DNA of 64,000 bases from Methylomonas albis (GTDB taxonomy: Bacteria > Pseudomonadota > Gammaproteobacteria > Methylococcales > Methylomonadaceae): positions 2,728,001 through 2,792,000 of the forward strand of contig NZ_JACXSS010000001.1 of assembly GCF_014850955.1 (NCBI RefSeq), written 5' to 3'. The notes under the pieces were generated by a model. The model did not search any database and had not been told where the DNA came from. It saw nothing but the letters and a program-made list of their open reading frames with translations. Both the position numbers and the translations under genes were made by a program. This document shows positions 18,751 to 27,748 of this stretch, one piece after another (the first letter of the stretch is position 1; every line of letters starts with the position of its first letter).

Positions 18751-19728
18751 TTAATCTCTAGCATTTGAAGCTAACAAATTATTGAAGACTTCAGAATAGC
18801 GACTATCTCGTTCATAAAGTATACCAGCCAACTCGGTATTTAACAGAAAGTCCTCCAATTCATAAAAACACGTATAAGACACACTGGGCAACCAATGATG
18901 AAGTAAATGTAAGTTAAACCCCGCGCCGCCAAACAATCGCGAGAACACCCCTCGCCCAAAATTTCTCGTAATTGCTCCATGATTATTGGTATAATAATCG
19001 ACATTATTATCAGCATTATTATCACGGTGTTCAATAATCTGCCTTACGGCACCTAAAAAAGGAAAAACAAAAAACACGCCAAATACCCACGATACTGCCA
19101 AAGAATAACACTCAATCCGGTAAGCAAAAAGAACAACACTTGTATGAAATAAAAGACCTAACAAAGTTATTACATTAAAGTAAGCCCCCCCCTCTTCATT
19201 CCCTTCTTTTACTTTCGAATTTTTCAACCTGCCGAGCAAAACTTCAACAACGTAAATTCCTGTTATAGACTTTAAAATAAACACAGGCGTCAGAGCATTG
19301 AAATATGAATTTTCTGTATCTTTAACAGTGCCCAAATACAAGTGATGCCTCATATGAATTGGCCTATAAGACTTAACATCTTGCCCAACCAAAACCCCAA
19401 TAAAAATATTCGCCAATAAATCATTTAAGTTTTTATTAGATGCAATATTATAATGCGCAGCCTCGTGAAAAAATAGCGAAAGATATGCAACAACAAAACC
19501 AATTAATAACCCTGATATGGTTACGACTACAGATAGTAATAAGAGGCTTTCGCGCTCTATTTGAACAATAAGGTAACATACTGCAAACAGAACAGCATAT
19601 GCACCGATAATACTTACCCATACCTCTAAGTAATTTATGTCTAGCGTTCTTAGAAAATCTTTCAGAGATACCCCTCTAGAGTCTTTAATGCTTTTAACCT
19701 CACTAAAACCGACAGAATAATCGTTCAT
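18751..19728 (-). CDS. membrane fatty-acid desaturase-type di-iron enzyme
   Basis: The start is placed at ATG 19728 (MNDYSVGFSEVK), which overlaps the upstream stop as ATGA; the open frame extends to 19785 but inside the neighbour. The 325-aa integral membrane protein has three histidine boxes of the desaturase/hydroxylase superfamily: HEAAH (88-92), HMRHH (125-129) and HLLHH (274-278), plus an extra EHRD near 233. These ligate a di-iron centre that inserts a double bond or hydroxyl into an acyl or isoprenoid chain. Being coupled to an EmrE-like flippase inside a glycan locus is unusual; the substrate may be a lipid carrier or an acyl substituent. Confidence 0.88.
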   Translation of the reverse strand: MNDYSVGFSEVKSIKDSRGVSLKDFLRTLDINYLEVWVSIIGAYAVLFAVCYLIVQIERESLLLLSVVVTISGLLIGFVVAYLSLFFHEAAHYNIASNKNLNDLLANIFIGVLVGQDVKSYRPIHMRHHLYLGTVKDTENSYFNALTPVFILKSITGIYVVEVLLGRLKNSKVKEGNEEGGAYFNVITLLGLLFHTSVVLFAYRIECYSLAVSWVFGVFFVFPFLGAVRQIIEHRDNNADNNVDYYTNNHGAITRNFGRGVFSRLFGGAGFNLHLLHHWLPSVSYTCFYELEDFLLNTELAGILYERDSRYSEVFNNLLASNARD

Positions 19729-20066
19729 TTTGCAGTCCATCCCACTATTATTACACCTAAAAAAACAAAAGCTATACCAACCCATCTTAAACCGCTAATT
19801 GGCTCGGACAAAAGTAACCATGACGCCAAAATTACACCAACAAACTGTAAAACACTAAAAGCTTGAGCAACATTTAGTGGAAGTTTTTTTAAAATAAAAA
19901 TCCACACAACCAATGCAATAGCAAATAGTACAAACCCTATATAAACCTTACTATTATCTAGATCCAACAAATTTCTAATGTTGAATGTTGCTGAGCCTGT
20001 CTTCATAAACAAATTTGCTGAAATGGACAAAAAAAGAAAAAGGCAAAATGACAAAACCAAATGCAT
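19725..20066 (-). CDS. EmrE/SMR-like four-helix membrane protein (ArnE/F-like)
   Basis: A 113-aa protein made of four hydrophobic helices with the EamA/SMR pattern LPLNVAQAFSVLQFVGVILASWLLLSEPISGLRWVG split over helices 3-4. Length and motif match small multidrug-resistance-type and ArnE/ArnF-type proteins, which flip lipid-linked sugars. It lacks the membrane Glu14 context typical of true drug exporters, so a role in flipping undecaprenyl-phosphate sugars fits the locus better. It ends in an ATGA overlap with the desaturase gene. The 68-base gap upstream of it shows no clear promoter. Confidence 0.8.
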   Translation of the reverse strand: MHLVLSFCLFLFLSISANLFMKTGSATFNIRNLLDLDNSKVYIGFVLFAIALVVWIFILKKLPLNVAQAFSVLQFVGVILASWLLLSEPISGLRWVGIAFVFLGVIIVGWTAK

Positions 20067-20134
20067 ATTAATTTACCTTCAGTACCTTGTAAGCAACCCA
20101 TAAATATGTTTTGACATGATTCCATTTATAGCAT

Positions 20135-20866
20135 TCAGTCGCGAATACCTAATGCCAAAATCGAAACACCAAATCGAGGATTAATTTTTTTAGCCGTATA
20201 AATATCAACAAAAAAAACGTAACGCAAAATAGCATTAAGAAAAGATGTGTTTAACTGATTTTCGCTCTTCATCCTAATAGGGAAAAACATTAGAGCTCTA
20301 CGAACAAACCATATTGGAATGAACAATACATAGTTAAAATAATAAATATCAATCAATCTAAATCCAGCACCAGTGAGAATATTCTCTAATTGCCCCCTTG
20401 TATACCTCCTTTTGTGATGTGAGACAGAATCTTGTATACCCCACAAAAAACTGAAAGCGGGAACGGTAACTATCGCAACTCCCCCAGGTTTTAAAACCCT
20501 ATATGCTTCCGAAATTGCCTTATTATCATCTTCAACGTGCTCAATTACATCAGTAGCCAATACAAGGTCGTACACATTATCTTGAGATGGGATGTCGCAT
20601 ATATCTCCCTGATCAACTTGGCCCAAACCCTTTTCCCTACACCAATGAATAGCCTCCTCACAAAAGTCTAGCCCTCTAACATTTGTAAAACCAAGATCCC
20701 TAAGCATTCTCAGGTTAGTACCTGTGCTTGTTCCTAAGTCAAGAATTTTAGCTGTAGCTGGAATTGCCAATGCACGTATAATAGAGCTAAATAACTTTCT
20801 TCTTCCGACAAACCACCAATGCTGCTCTTCAATTTGAGCTTCTATTTCATATGTTGAATTATCCAT
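20135..20866 (-). CDS. SAM-dependent methyltransferase (type 11)
   Basis: A 243-aa protein. The N-terminus EEQHWWFVGRRKLF is the hallmark of a methyltransferase subgroup common in glycan loci. The SAM core follows: AKILDLGTSTGTNLRML, the acidic VRGLDFCEEAI, YDLVLATDVIEHVEDD and VLKPGGVAIVTVPA. A hydrophobic C-terminal segment (YYFNYVLFIPIWFVRRALMF) suggests membrane association with a lipid-linked substrate. It is 12 bases downstream of asnB and probably in the same transcript. The substrate is unknown. Confidence 0.9.
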   Translation of the reverse strand: MDNSTYEIEAQIEEQHWWFVGRRKLFSSIIRALAIPATAKILDLGTSTGTNLRMLRDLGFTNVRGLDFCEEAIHWCREKGLGQVDQGDICDIPSQDNVYDLVLATDVIEHVEDDNKAISEAYRVLKPGGVAIVTVPAFSFLWGIQDSVSHHKRRYTRGQLENILTGAGFRLIDIYYFNYVLFIPIWFVRRALMFFPIRMKSENQLNTSFLNAILRYVFFVDIYTAKKINPRFGVSILALGIRD

Positions 20867-20878
20867 AAACCTTGTTAA

Positions 20879-22732
20879 TCAAGTAATCGATGATATATAT
20901 TTATTAAGCACGATCCAATTCCAAAGAAATAATCTATTATCCCTACTTCCACTACTATGCTGTTTATTCATTTTTAGTACGAATTGGCGATTGAAATTAG
21001 ATTGATCAGATGTAGTGATTGGCCAAGTTTTTAACCAATTTGTGAGTGGTATGCCAAATCCTTTTTTCGGCCTCGCAAGCAAATCATCAGGGAGTATTCC
21101 CTTCATTGCCTTTTTAAGCAGATATTTAGATACTCCTCGATGATGTTTGAGATTAGAAGGCAAACGAGTTGAGAACTCCACTACTTCATTATCAAGAAAC
21201 GGAGCCCTAACTTCCAACCCAACCATCATCGAAGCCCTATCTACCTTCGTTAATACACTATCTTGCAAATAAAACTTCCCGTAAAACTCAATTGACTTAC
21301 CGATCAGATCCTCAGCGTCGCTAGAATGCCAAGCATGAATGGCATCGCCATAAACTTCACTCCAATCGACTGGCATGTTCATCAATTCTGATATTTCATC
21401 AGCCATAAGAGGGCTTAACCATACAGGGTTCCATACCGATGAGGGATACTCAAGTCCTTGCAATGTCCTTTTAAGCTTGAAATCAAAGCTAAGATAACCT
21501 TCTGATACGGGCAAGCGATTCACGCTTGCGAGAATGAAAGTACGCAAAGCTTTCGGCAGCATATAACAGTAAAGCTCCGCCGCCTTGAGTGCTCGAAACG
21601 GTGCATAACCCGCAAATAACTCATCACCGCCATCCCCACCTAGCGCGACAGTTACCGATTGCTTAGCAAATTGTGAAAGCAAATAAGTCGGAAGAATCGA
21701 ACTATCCCCCATCGGCTCATCCAGCATCTCTAATACGTGTTCCGCGACCAACTTTGCACAATCAATACCGAAAATTTCTTCTGTATGATCAGAAGCAAAA
21801 AAATTAGCCATCGCCCTAGCGACATGTGATTCATCAAACGCTTTTTCGCGAAAACCTATTGAGAAAGTCCTAATTCGATCTGATGGTTCGCCACTTGATG
21901 CGCAAGCAAGAATAGCACTTGAATCGATTCCTCCAGAAAGAAATATTCCTACTGGTACATCCGCAATCATCCGACGTTTAACTGCTGAAGTTAATATATT
22001 GCGCAATTCTTCTGCCAAAGAATCCTCAGATTTTCTTGCGTAACTGTTATCAGGAATAATCCGAAACTGCCAATAACTAGAAACAATTGCTTTAGCTTGT
22101 TCAAGGCGATAAATCATGAAGTGTCCGCCAGGCAACTTTGATATATTTTTGTAAAGCGTGTAAGGTGCTGGAATAAATCCATAACCAAAATACTTTCTTA
22201 GGCTAATAGGACTAATTTCTCTTTTGACCGCCGGATGAGTAATTAAAGCTTTTAGCTCGGAGGCAAATACCAATTGCTGATCAAATATTGTGTAATAAAG
22301 TGGTTTCTTGCCGAACCTATCCCTTGCAAAAAACAATTGCTTTTGCCGCTTATCATAAATACAGAAAGCAAACATACCGTTTAGTCGTATCAGTAATTCC
22401 GACCCCCATTCCTCGTAACCGTGTATTAGTACCTCTGTGTCTGAATGATCCGACTTGAAGATATGCCCTTTACGCATCAATTCATCTCGTAACTCCAGAT
22501 GGTTGTAGATTTCCCCATTGAAGACTATTCCTACAGAATCATCTTCATTCCACATTGGTTGATCACCACCGGCTATATCGGTAATGGATAACCTACGATG
22601 CGCTAGACTTACTCTATTGTTATTACAGAAAAAATACCCCTCTCCATCCGGCCCGCGATGCCGCATTGCATCAGCCATCCCACGTAATATCTCAGAGTTC
22701 TCTTGTCCAACAAACCCAGCTATTCCACACAC
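20879..22732 (-). CDS. asnB: asparagine synthase (glutamine-hydrolysing) family amidotransferase
   Basis: A 617-aa class II amidotransferase. The N-terminal glutaminase domain starts MCGIAGFVG with catalytic Cys2 exposed after Met removal, and shows MRHRGPDGEG and VFNGEIYNH. The C-terminal synthase domain carries the ATP-pyrophosphatase loop VGIFLSGGIDSSAILA and ALGGDGGDELFAGY. In glycan loci such enzymes often amidate a uronic acid rather than make free asparagine, which is the likely role here but not provable from sequence. Its start overlaps the end of the ArnC-like gene by 13 bases. Confidence 0.92.
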   Translation of the reverse strand: MCGIAGFVGQENSEILRGMADAMRHRGPDGEGYFFCNNNRVSLAHRRLSITDIAGGDQPMWNEDDSVGIVFNGEIYNHLELRDELMRKGHIFKSDHSDTEVLIHGYEEWGSELLIRLNGMFAFCIYDKRQKQLFFARDRFGKKPLYYTIFDQQLVFASELKALITHPAVKREISPISLRKYFGYGFIPAPYTLYKNISKLPGGHFMIYRLEQAKAIVSSYWQFRIIPDNSYARKSEDSLAEELRNILTSAVKRRMIADVPVGIFLSGGIDSSAILACASSGEPSDRIRTFSIGFREKAFDESHVARAMANFFASDHTEEIFGIDCAKLVAEHVLEMLDEPMGDSSILPTYLLSQFAKQSVTVALGGDGGDELFAGYAPFRALKAAELYCYMLPKALRTFILASVNRLPVSEGYLSFDFKLKRTLQGLEYPSSVWNPVWLSPLMADEISELMNMPVDWSEVYGDAIHAWHSSDAEDLIGKSIEFYGKFYLQDSVLTKVDRASMMVGLEVRAPFLDNEVVEFSTRLPSNLKHHRGVSKYLLKKAMKGILPDDLLARPKKGFGIPLTNWLKTWPITTSDQSNFNRQFVLKMNKQHSSGSRDNRLFLWNWIVLNKYISSIT

Positions 22733-23682
22733 GGACGAATACCATCAAGATTGATCGTAGTTTTTATAAGATAAACTGGCTTGTCTTGTGATTCATAATA
22801 CGTCCTCATAACAAGCTCAGCTAGAAGCCCCATTAGCATAGACATAATTCCCGTGATAAACGACATCACACATAGTAATGGTAACGGTGTTAGTATAAAG
22901 GATACATCCTCGAACAATTTAAGCGCGATAGCATAAATACCTGCAACCCCTGACATTGCGAGATTAATTACTCCAAACCCACCAAATACATAGATAGGTT
23001 TGGTTGCATATTTCGCTAGAAACTTAACAACCAGAAGATCCAAAACAACTTTGACCACTCGTTCCAAACCGTATTTGGATACACCATGAATGCGAGGATA
23101 ATGACTAACAGCTATTTCCGTAACTTTTGCTCCCTGCCAACTCGCGTAAATTGGAATAAATCGGTGCATTTCGCCATACAGCTTTACCCCTTTAATAACA
23201 TCTCGGCGGTAAGCTTTTAGAGAACAACCATAATCATGCAAATATACTCCTGAAATCCAAGAAATTAGATAATTAGCTAATCTACTTGGTAGATTCCTCC
23301 TTAAATTTGCATCTTGGCGATTTTTACGCCAACCAGAAACAACTTCATAACCCTCGTCAAGCTTTTCAATTAGCCGCCGAATATCTGCTGGATCGTTTTG
23401 TAAATCACCATCCATAGGAACAATAATTTCGCCTTTAGCGAAATCGATGCCAGCCATCATCGCCGCAGTTTGACCAAAGTTACGGCGAAGCGTAACTACT
23501 TTAAAACGCTCATCAATACTGGAATACATTTTCAATAACTCAACGCTATTATCTGTACTGCCATCATCAATGACGATAATTTCAAATTCACGCTCCAATA
23601 AAGGAAGTTCACGTGTTAACTTCTCGTAAAGCAATGTTATGTTGTCACGCTCATTATAAATTGGAATAACTATTGAAATCAT
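22720..23682 (-). CDS. ArnC/DPM-like polyprenyl-phosphate glycosyltransferase
   Basis: A 320-aa GT2 enzyme with two C-terminal membrane helices (about residues 228-253 and 262-292), the architecture of ArnC, GtrB and dolichol-phosphate-mannose synthases. Catalytic motifs are ISIVIPIYNERDNITLL, EIIVIDDGSTDNSVELL, PMDGDLQNDP (DXD) and GWRKNRQD. It should charge undecaprenyl phosphate with a single sugar for flipping and periplasmic transfer. Plausible partners downstream in the same transcript are the EmrE-like protein (19725) and the GT-C-like protein (16088). The gene overlaps asnB. Confidence 0.92.
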   Translation of the reverse strand: MISIVIPIYNERDNITLLYEKLTRELPLLEREFEIIVIDDGSTDNSVELLKMYSSIDERFKVVTLRRNFGQTAAMMAGIDFAKGEIIVPMDGDLQNDPADIRRLIEKLDEGYEVVSGWRKNRQDANLRRNLPSRLANYLISWISGVYLHDYGCSLKAYRRDVIKGVKLYGEMHRFIPIYASWQGAKVTEIAVSHYPRIHGVSKYGLERVVKVVLDLLVVKFLAKYATKPIYVFGGFGVINLAMSGVAGIYAIALKLFEDVSFILTPLPLLCVMSFITGIMSMLMGLLAELVMRTYYESQDKPVYLIKTTINLDGIRPCVE

Positions 23683-23725
23683 CTTATTTTTAGAATTGAA
23701 ATAAAAGCATATTTACCATACTGAA

Positions 23726-23953
23726 TTAGTACAATGTTGCACCAATTATATTGGCGACATTATACAACCTGCTAGAACAGTTTTTTACAAACGCAACAAA
23801 AACATCTGATGACCCTTTGATTAATTCGTCACCTAGAGAGTCAGCGCCACTTAATTCAATGACTTGCACATCCATTTGTCTCGAAAAAAACTTCATTAAC
23901 TCAGAGACCACGCCTTCGTTAATATCTTGAAGACTTCTTAACTTTAAAGTCAA
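23726..23953 (-). CDS. unrecognised 75-aa ORF, probably a remnant
   Basis: A short frame with only a TTG start (23953), giving MTLKLRSLQDINEGVV...ANIIGATLY. Composition is protein-like (FSRQMDVQVIELSGADSLGDEL), but no family is recognised and a stop lies directly before the TTG. It sits 43 bases upstream of the ArnC-like gene and next to a 640-bp stretch with other open-frame scraps, so it may be the tail of a deleted gene. Confidence 0.35.
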   Translation of the reverse strand: MTLKLRSLQDINEGVVSELMKFFSRQMDVQVIELSGADSLGDELIKGSSDVFVAFVKNCSSRLYNVANIIGATLY

Positions 23954-24071
23954 TCACTATGAATTTAACTTTTTAACCTAAATCAATTAAGAGGGTGGGT
24001 ACCGATAAATTATTTGCATAAAATAGTGCGCACCTATCACTCATACAATTAAAAGCATAAATTATTTATGA

Positions 24072-24263
24072 TATTCAGCAATCAATATATTTGTAAATAA
24101 ACACATAAATAATGCCATAAAACCTATCATCCCATACCCAAAAGAAATCGACTCAAAAGACTTTGATGCGGAAGAAATCAACTGTGGTACTTTTACATTC
24201 GACTCGCATAGTGGATACAAACCGTATACACCTCATGATCCAGAAAATAACGGCCTAAAGTAA
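24072..24263 (+). pseudogene. startless open frame with protein-like tail
   Basis: On the plus strand, opposite to all surrounding genes, a 63-codon frame between stops ends PYPKEIDSKDFDAEE... then SHSGYKPYTPHDPENNG-LK and TAA at 24261. The residue mix is strikingly protein-like, but there is no in-frame ATG, GTG or TTG at a sensible place. It may be the C-terminal scar of a gene lost during rearrangement. The remainder of 23954-24419 is A+T-rich with nothing recognised. Confidence 0.25.
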
Positions 24264-24419
24264 TTCTTAACGCCACTTCGCTGAATAAATAGGAATAAAA
24301 TATCAAATAACCAAAGCAGTAAAAGATAACAGTATTAGTGTCGATACAGACAGCCTGTATTTAGAGCGCAATACGATATAACTTTACAAGCAACAACTAC
24401 AGTTTAAGTATCAAGCAAT

Positions 24420-24572
24420 TTATTTTTCCACACAGAACTTGTGAATAGCTTTAAATACCAACATAGCAGATCCATATAACGAGATAAACTGAAGCCCCAA
24501 GATAAAATTACTATGGTTATAGACATCTATAATACTATTGAAAGCGTTATTTGATGCCGTAGGAAATCTCAT
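24420..24572 (-). CDS. possible small membrane protein after the SGNH gene
   Basis: A 50-codon frame from ATG 24572 (MRFPTASNNAFNSIID...) ends with a hydrophobic helix (NFILGLQFISLYGSAMLVF) and a short basic tail. In the same frame 20 further codons upstream (to 24632) encode another hydrophobic stretch (HLAIANIWLYLVFFQ), giving a two-helix hairpin, but this longer form lacks a start. A CGGAG motif and a TTG in another frame lie just before it, so a frameshift near the N-terminus is possible. Low confidence. Confidence 0.35.
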   Translation of the reverse strand: MRFPTASNNAFNSIIDVYNHSNFILGLQFISLYGSAMLVFKAIHKFCVEK

Positions 24573-24644
24573 TTGAAAAAATACCAAGTAGAGCCATATG
24601 TTAGCTATAGCTAAGTGTACGAAACAATTTTTTCAAGGCTCCGA

Positions 24645-26291
24645 TTATTTAAAATGCGGCACAATCAATTCTTCATCAAGGATTTTACTGAATTTTGTAG
24701 CGCCTTTTGCATTCAAATGGTCTGGCATTTCCCAAGTAAAATCATCACTAGAAAAGCGGCCATCCCCAGTAAAGTCAACAAACTTAATATTATTTCTCGC
24801 TGAAAAATCTAACAAAATATCATGCATTTTATTCTTCTTATCTTTATCTAATTCCTGATAGTAGCTGGCATCTGTTGGCAACGTCGCCATTACAACGTTA
24901 ATATTATGTCCTCGAAGAAACGAAACTAGCGTGTCCCAATCACTCAAGTTATGTATGTAGTTATCACTATCAGTGGTGGAGTTGTGGTCTTTTGCCGCAG
25001 CCAACCCAAGGTTTTTGGACAGATCGGGTGCTACATCGCCTCCGTTAAACCATCCTAAACATGAAGCGACCACATCCACAGGCGCCAAAAGCTCTTCGCC
25101 GATTAAAGCTTTTCCATACAATGCGATCTTGCTGAAATTACGAGGCTCTAGCCAAAACTGCCAATTAAAAGGCAAGCCGACAGTGGTTTTCAGGGAAATA
25201 CCAAAATTCTGGCGCAAAGCGAACTGTCGCCACGACTGACTAAATGTCGAATAGTCCAACCCAAATGTAAAATAATTTACAGTCAATACCACCATCTTCA
25301 AATTTGGCATAATGCCGGAATATTTTTCGGCAAGTTTAGCATCAAAATACATACCGCTACCTGGGAATGCTAGATTAAACCCTTTGAGCGAAAACACTTC
25401 CGGTGTGACTCCATAAAAAGTATTAGATGACCCCACAACAAGCACCTCAACTTTTTCTGCTTCCTGCTCCAAAGCCACTCTTCTAGTATAGTAGTCAGTG
25501 TTAAGGTATGACATTTTATATTCGATATATACAATTACCAATAGCAACGGTAATGAAATAAAAACCAACTTAAATACAACTAATCGTACCTCATAATATT
25601 CACTCAATGCTTTCCACAAAACGACCATAAAGAGTAAAAATGCAAAAATTATAGTGGAGTAGATAATAGCCAAACTTAGTCGCGGAAAAGCAATATTACC
25701 TTTTACCAGTGAACTACTATCGATCTCACCTTTAAAAACGCGACTGTCATCAAAACCGGCACCTAGTATAAATTCAGACATCTCTATATTGAGACCATCT
25801 CCTGAGTAGTTTGCCACACTAACTCCATCTAATGTAGCCCTGACAAAGGCGCCATTCATAGCCTCAACTTCCAGAACATACCAACGGGACTTTTCAAGAG
25901 CGCTAGTTAAAGTCATTCCACGAAGTCCATTGGGAGCCTGTAAATCTTGTACTATAATCGCGACAGTTGAACCGGCTATCTCAACCCTAAGACCACGGTT
26001 ATAAGGGGCTGACTGAAATATATTTGGATACCCTTCAGTATCATCCACTCGGAAACGCAACTTTATTCGAAAATACGCGTTATTGGTATTCTCGATATTG
26101 CCTAATAAAAAAGGGGAGTCCCTCCCATATACATACGTGGGCAAATGAATATTTACACGGTTGTTTGCGATACTTTTTTCAGACGCTAACCGAGAATTGA
26201 TCCAAAACGAAATTTCCGTTGAGTATACGATCAATACAACAGTCACTATAAATAAAACAACCGATGTACTTTTAAAAAAAAACCTTGCCAT
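24645..26291 (-). CDS. membrane-anchored lectin-like + SGNH-hydrolase-like O-acylation protein
   Basis: The start is ATG 26291 (MARFFFKSTSVVLF), behind GAGG and 20 bases after the MBOAT stop; the frame to 26492 is the overlap with that gene. The 548-aa protein has a signal-anchor helix, then a beta-rich domain (about 40-200) resembling a LamG/concanavalin-type fold (FRIKLRFRVDDTEG, RWYVLEVEAMNGAFVRATLDG), a second membrane helix near 210-235, and an extracytoplasmic SGNH-like domain: VLVVGSSNTFYGV (block I Ser), GFNLAFPGSGMYFD and PDHLNAKGA (Asp-His pair). AlgJ/AlgX/DltD-type partners of MBOAT enzymes have this design. It probably completes acyl transfer to the polysaccharide outside the membrane. 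Confidence 0.8.
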   Translation of the reverse strand: MARFFFKSTSVVLFIVTVVLIVYSTEISFWINSRLASEKSIANNRVNIHLPTYVYGRDSPFLLGNIENTNNAYFRIKLRFRVDDTEGYPNIFQSAPYNRGLRVEIAGSTVAIIVQDLQAPNGLRGMTLTSALEKSRWYVLEVEAMNGAFVRATLDGVSVANYSGDGLNIEMSEFILGAGFDDSRVFKGEIDSSSLVKGNIAFPRLSLAIIYSTIIFAFLLFMVVLWKALSEYYEVRLVVFKLVFISLPLLLVIVYIEYKMSYLNTDYYTRRVALEQEAEKVEVLVVGSSNTFYGVTPEVFSLKGFNLAFPGSGMYFDAKLAEKYSGIMPNLKMVVLTVNYFTFGLDYSTFSQSWRQFALRQNFGISLKTTVGLPFNWQFWLEPRNFSKIALYGKALIGEELLAPVDVVASCLGWFNGGDVAPDLSKNLGLAAAKDHNSTTDSDNYIHNLSDWDTLVSFLRGHNINVVMATLPTDASYYQELDKDKKNKMHDILLDFSARNNIKFVDFTGDGRFSSDDFTWEMPDHLNAKGATKFSKILDEELIVPHFK

Positions 26292-26311
26292 ACTAGTAAT
26301 CGCCTCAGCAC

Positions 26312-27748
26312 TCAAAATTGAAAATAAATGAAGCTTTGGCCTTGTAACCACACCCCCCAAAAAGCGATGCAAGCTACAGCGACTTGATAAATAAACATAC
26401 GCAGCCACCAAGCGCATTTCTGGAACAGTTCCTCCAAATTGATGCGCACATAAAAATATTGCGCCACAATAAGAAACAAAATAAACAAACAATTCGATAC
26501 AAAGTCATTCTCGTTAAAAACGCTCGAAAAATGATCTAATGAAAAAATCCACATTAGAATTTGTTTTATAATAATAAAAGCATCGCTTAAACTTTCAGCC
26601 CTAAAGAATATATACGTGAAATTAACAAAAGAAAATGTAAGCCCCAACATAATAGCTTTGAATAAAAAAGCCGGTATTATTTTTGATAGTTTCTTTCGCT
26701 TTTTTGCAAAGACGACTTCCAATGAAAGACCAATGCCATGAAGCAATCCCCAAATTACGAATGTCCAACTCGCACCATGCCAAAAACCGCTTATCAAAAA
26801 CGTTAAAAGCAAAGCAACTACAATTCCATACATCCCTCTATCTCGAAGCCCCATAGCAGTAGGCTCGTAGACATAATCACGTAACCAAGTAGATAGAGAA
26901 ATATGCCATCGCCGCCAAAACTCTGATAGTGATGTAGAAGCATATGGGCGATCAAAATTCAGCATCAGCTTAAAACCCATTACGCGCGCAGCACCACGAG
27001 CCATATCCGAATAACCCGAAAAATCGCAGTACACTTGAAAACTAAAAAAAAGGGTTGCCACCATCAGGAGGCCCCCATCAAAGCCTTCCGGATTGTCGTA
27101 TATTGGTGAAACAAACCTTGCAAGACGGTCTGCAATAACTGCTTTTTTAAACAATCCCCAAGCCATTAGACGTAGCCCTGAAACGACGTCATTATAATTA
27201 AACCTATGCTCATCATGAAACTGGTGTAGCAAATTTTGTGGGCGCTCAATAGGGCCTGCAACTAGTTGAGGATAGAACATCACATATAATGCATATATTC
27301 CAAAATGTCGCTCCGATTTTTGATTCCCACGATAAACCTCAATAACATAACTTAAACTTTGAAACGTATGAAATGACAATCCGATCGGTAGCAGTAAATG
27401 CAATGCAGCTATGGATAAATCAAGTTTGAAAATTTCAGCAAGCTTATTCACATTCCATGTAAAAAAGTCATAGTACTTAAAAAAGAAAAGAATTAGACAT
27501 GTAAAAACAATACTAATCAAAAGCCATCTGTTTCGTATATGCCCCTCTGATTGTTCAATCTGAATTGCAGCGAAATAATCAATAATTATTGTTGCAGCGA
27601 GAATTAGCAAATATACAGGAACGAAAGCCATATAAAAAACACAGCTTGAAGCAAGCAGAACTAGCCAGCGATATTTAAATGGTGTAATAAAATATAGAAT
27701 GGTGACTATTGGAAAGAAAACAAAAAACAACCAAGAGTTAAACAACAT
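26312..27748 (-). CDS. MBOAT family O-acyltransferase (AlgI/DltB-like)
   Basis: A 478-aa polytopic protein. It has the MBOAT hallmarks: LPIGLSFHTFQSLSYVIEVYRG, PQLVAGPIERP, DFSGYSDMARGAARVMGF, SEFWRRWHISLSTWLRDYVY and the catalytic FWHGASWTFVIWGLLHG with invariant His324. These proteins move an activated acyl group across the membrane for O-acylation of alginate, peptidoglycan or teichoic acid. Here the gene directly follows FkbH, ACP, MaoC and SDR genes, so the donor may be a carrier-protein-bound acyl rather than acetyl-CoA. It overlaps the SDR gene by 11 bases and is followed by the SGNH-like partner. Confidence 0.95.
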   Translation of the reverse strand: MLFNSWLFFVFFPIVTILYFITPFKYRWLVLLASSCVFYMAFVPVYLLILAATIIIDYFAAIQIEQSEGHIRNRWLLISIVFTCLILFFFKYYDFFTWNVNKLAEIFKLDLSIAALHLLLPIGLSFHTFQSLSYVIEVYRGNQKSERHFGIYALYVMFYPQLVAGPIERPQNLLHQFHDEHRFNYNDVVSGLRLMAWGLFKKAVIADRLARFVSPIYDNPEGFDGGLLMVATLFFSFQVYCDFSGYSDMARGAARVMGFKLMLNFDRPYASTSLSEFWRRWHISLSTWLRDYVYEPTAMGLRDRGMYGIVVALLLTFLISGFWHGASWTFVIWGLLHGIGLSLEVVFAKKRKKLSKIIPAFLFKAIMLGLTFSFVNFTYIFFRAESLSDAFIIIKQILMWIFSLDHFSSVFNENDFVSNCLFILFLIVAQYFYVRINLEELFQKCAWWLRMFIYQVAVACIAFWGVWLQGQSFIYFQF

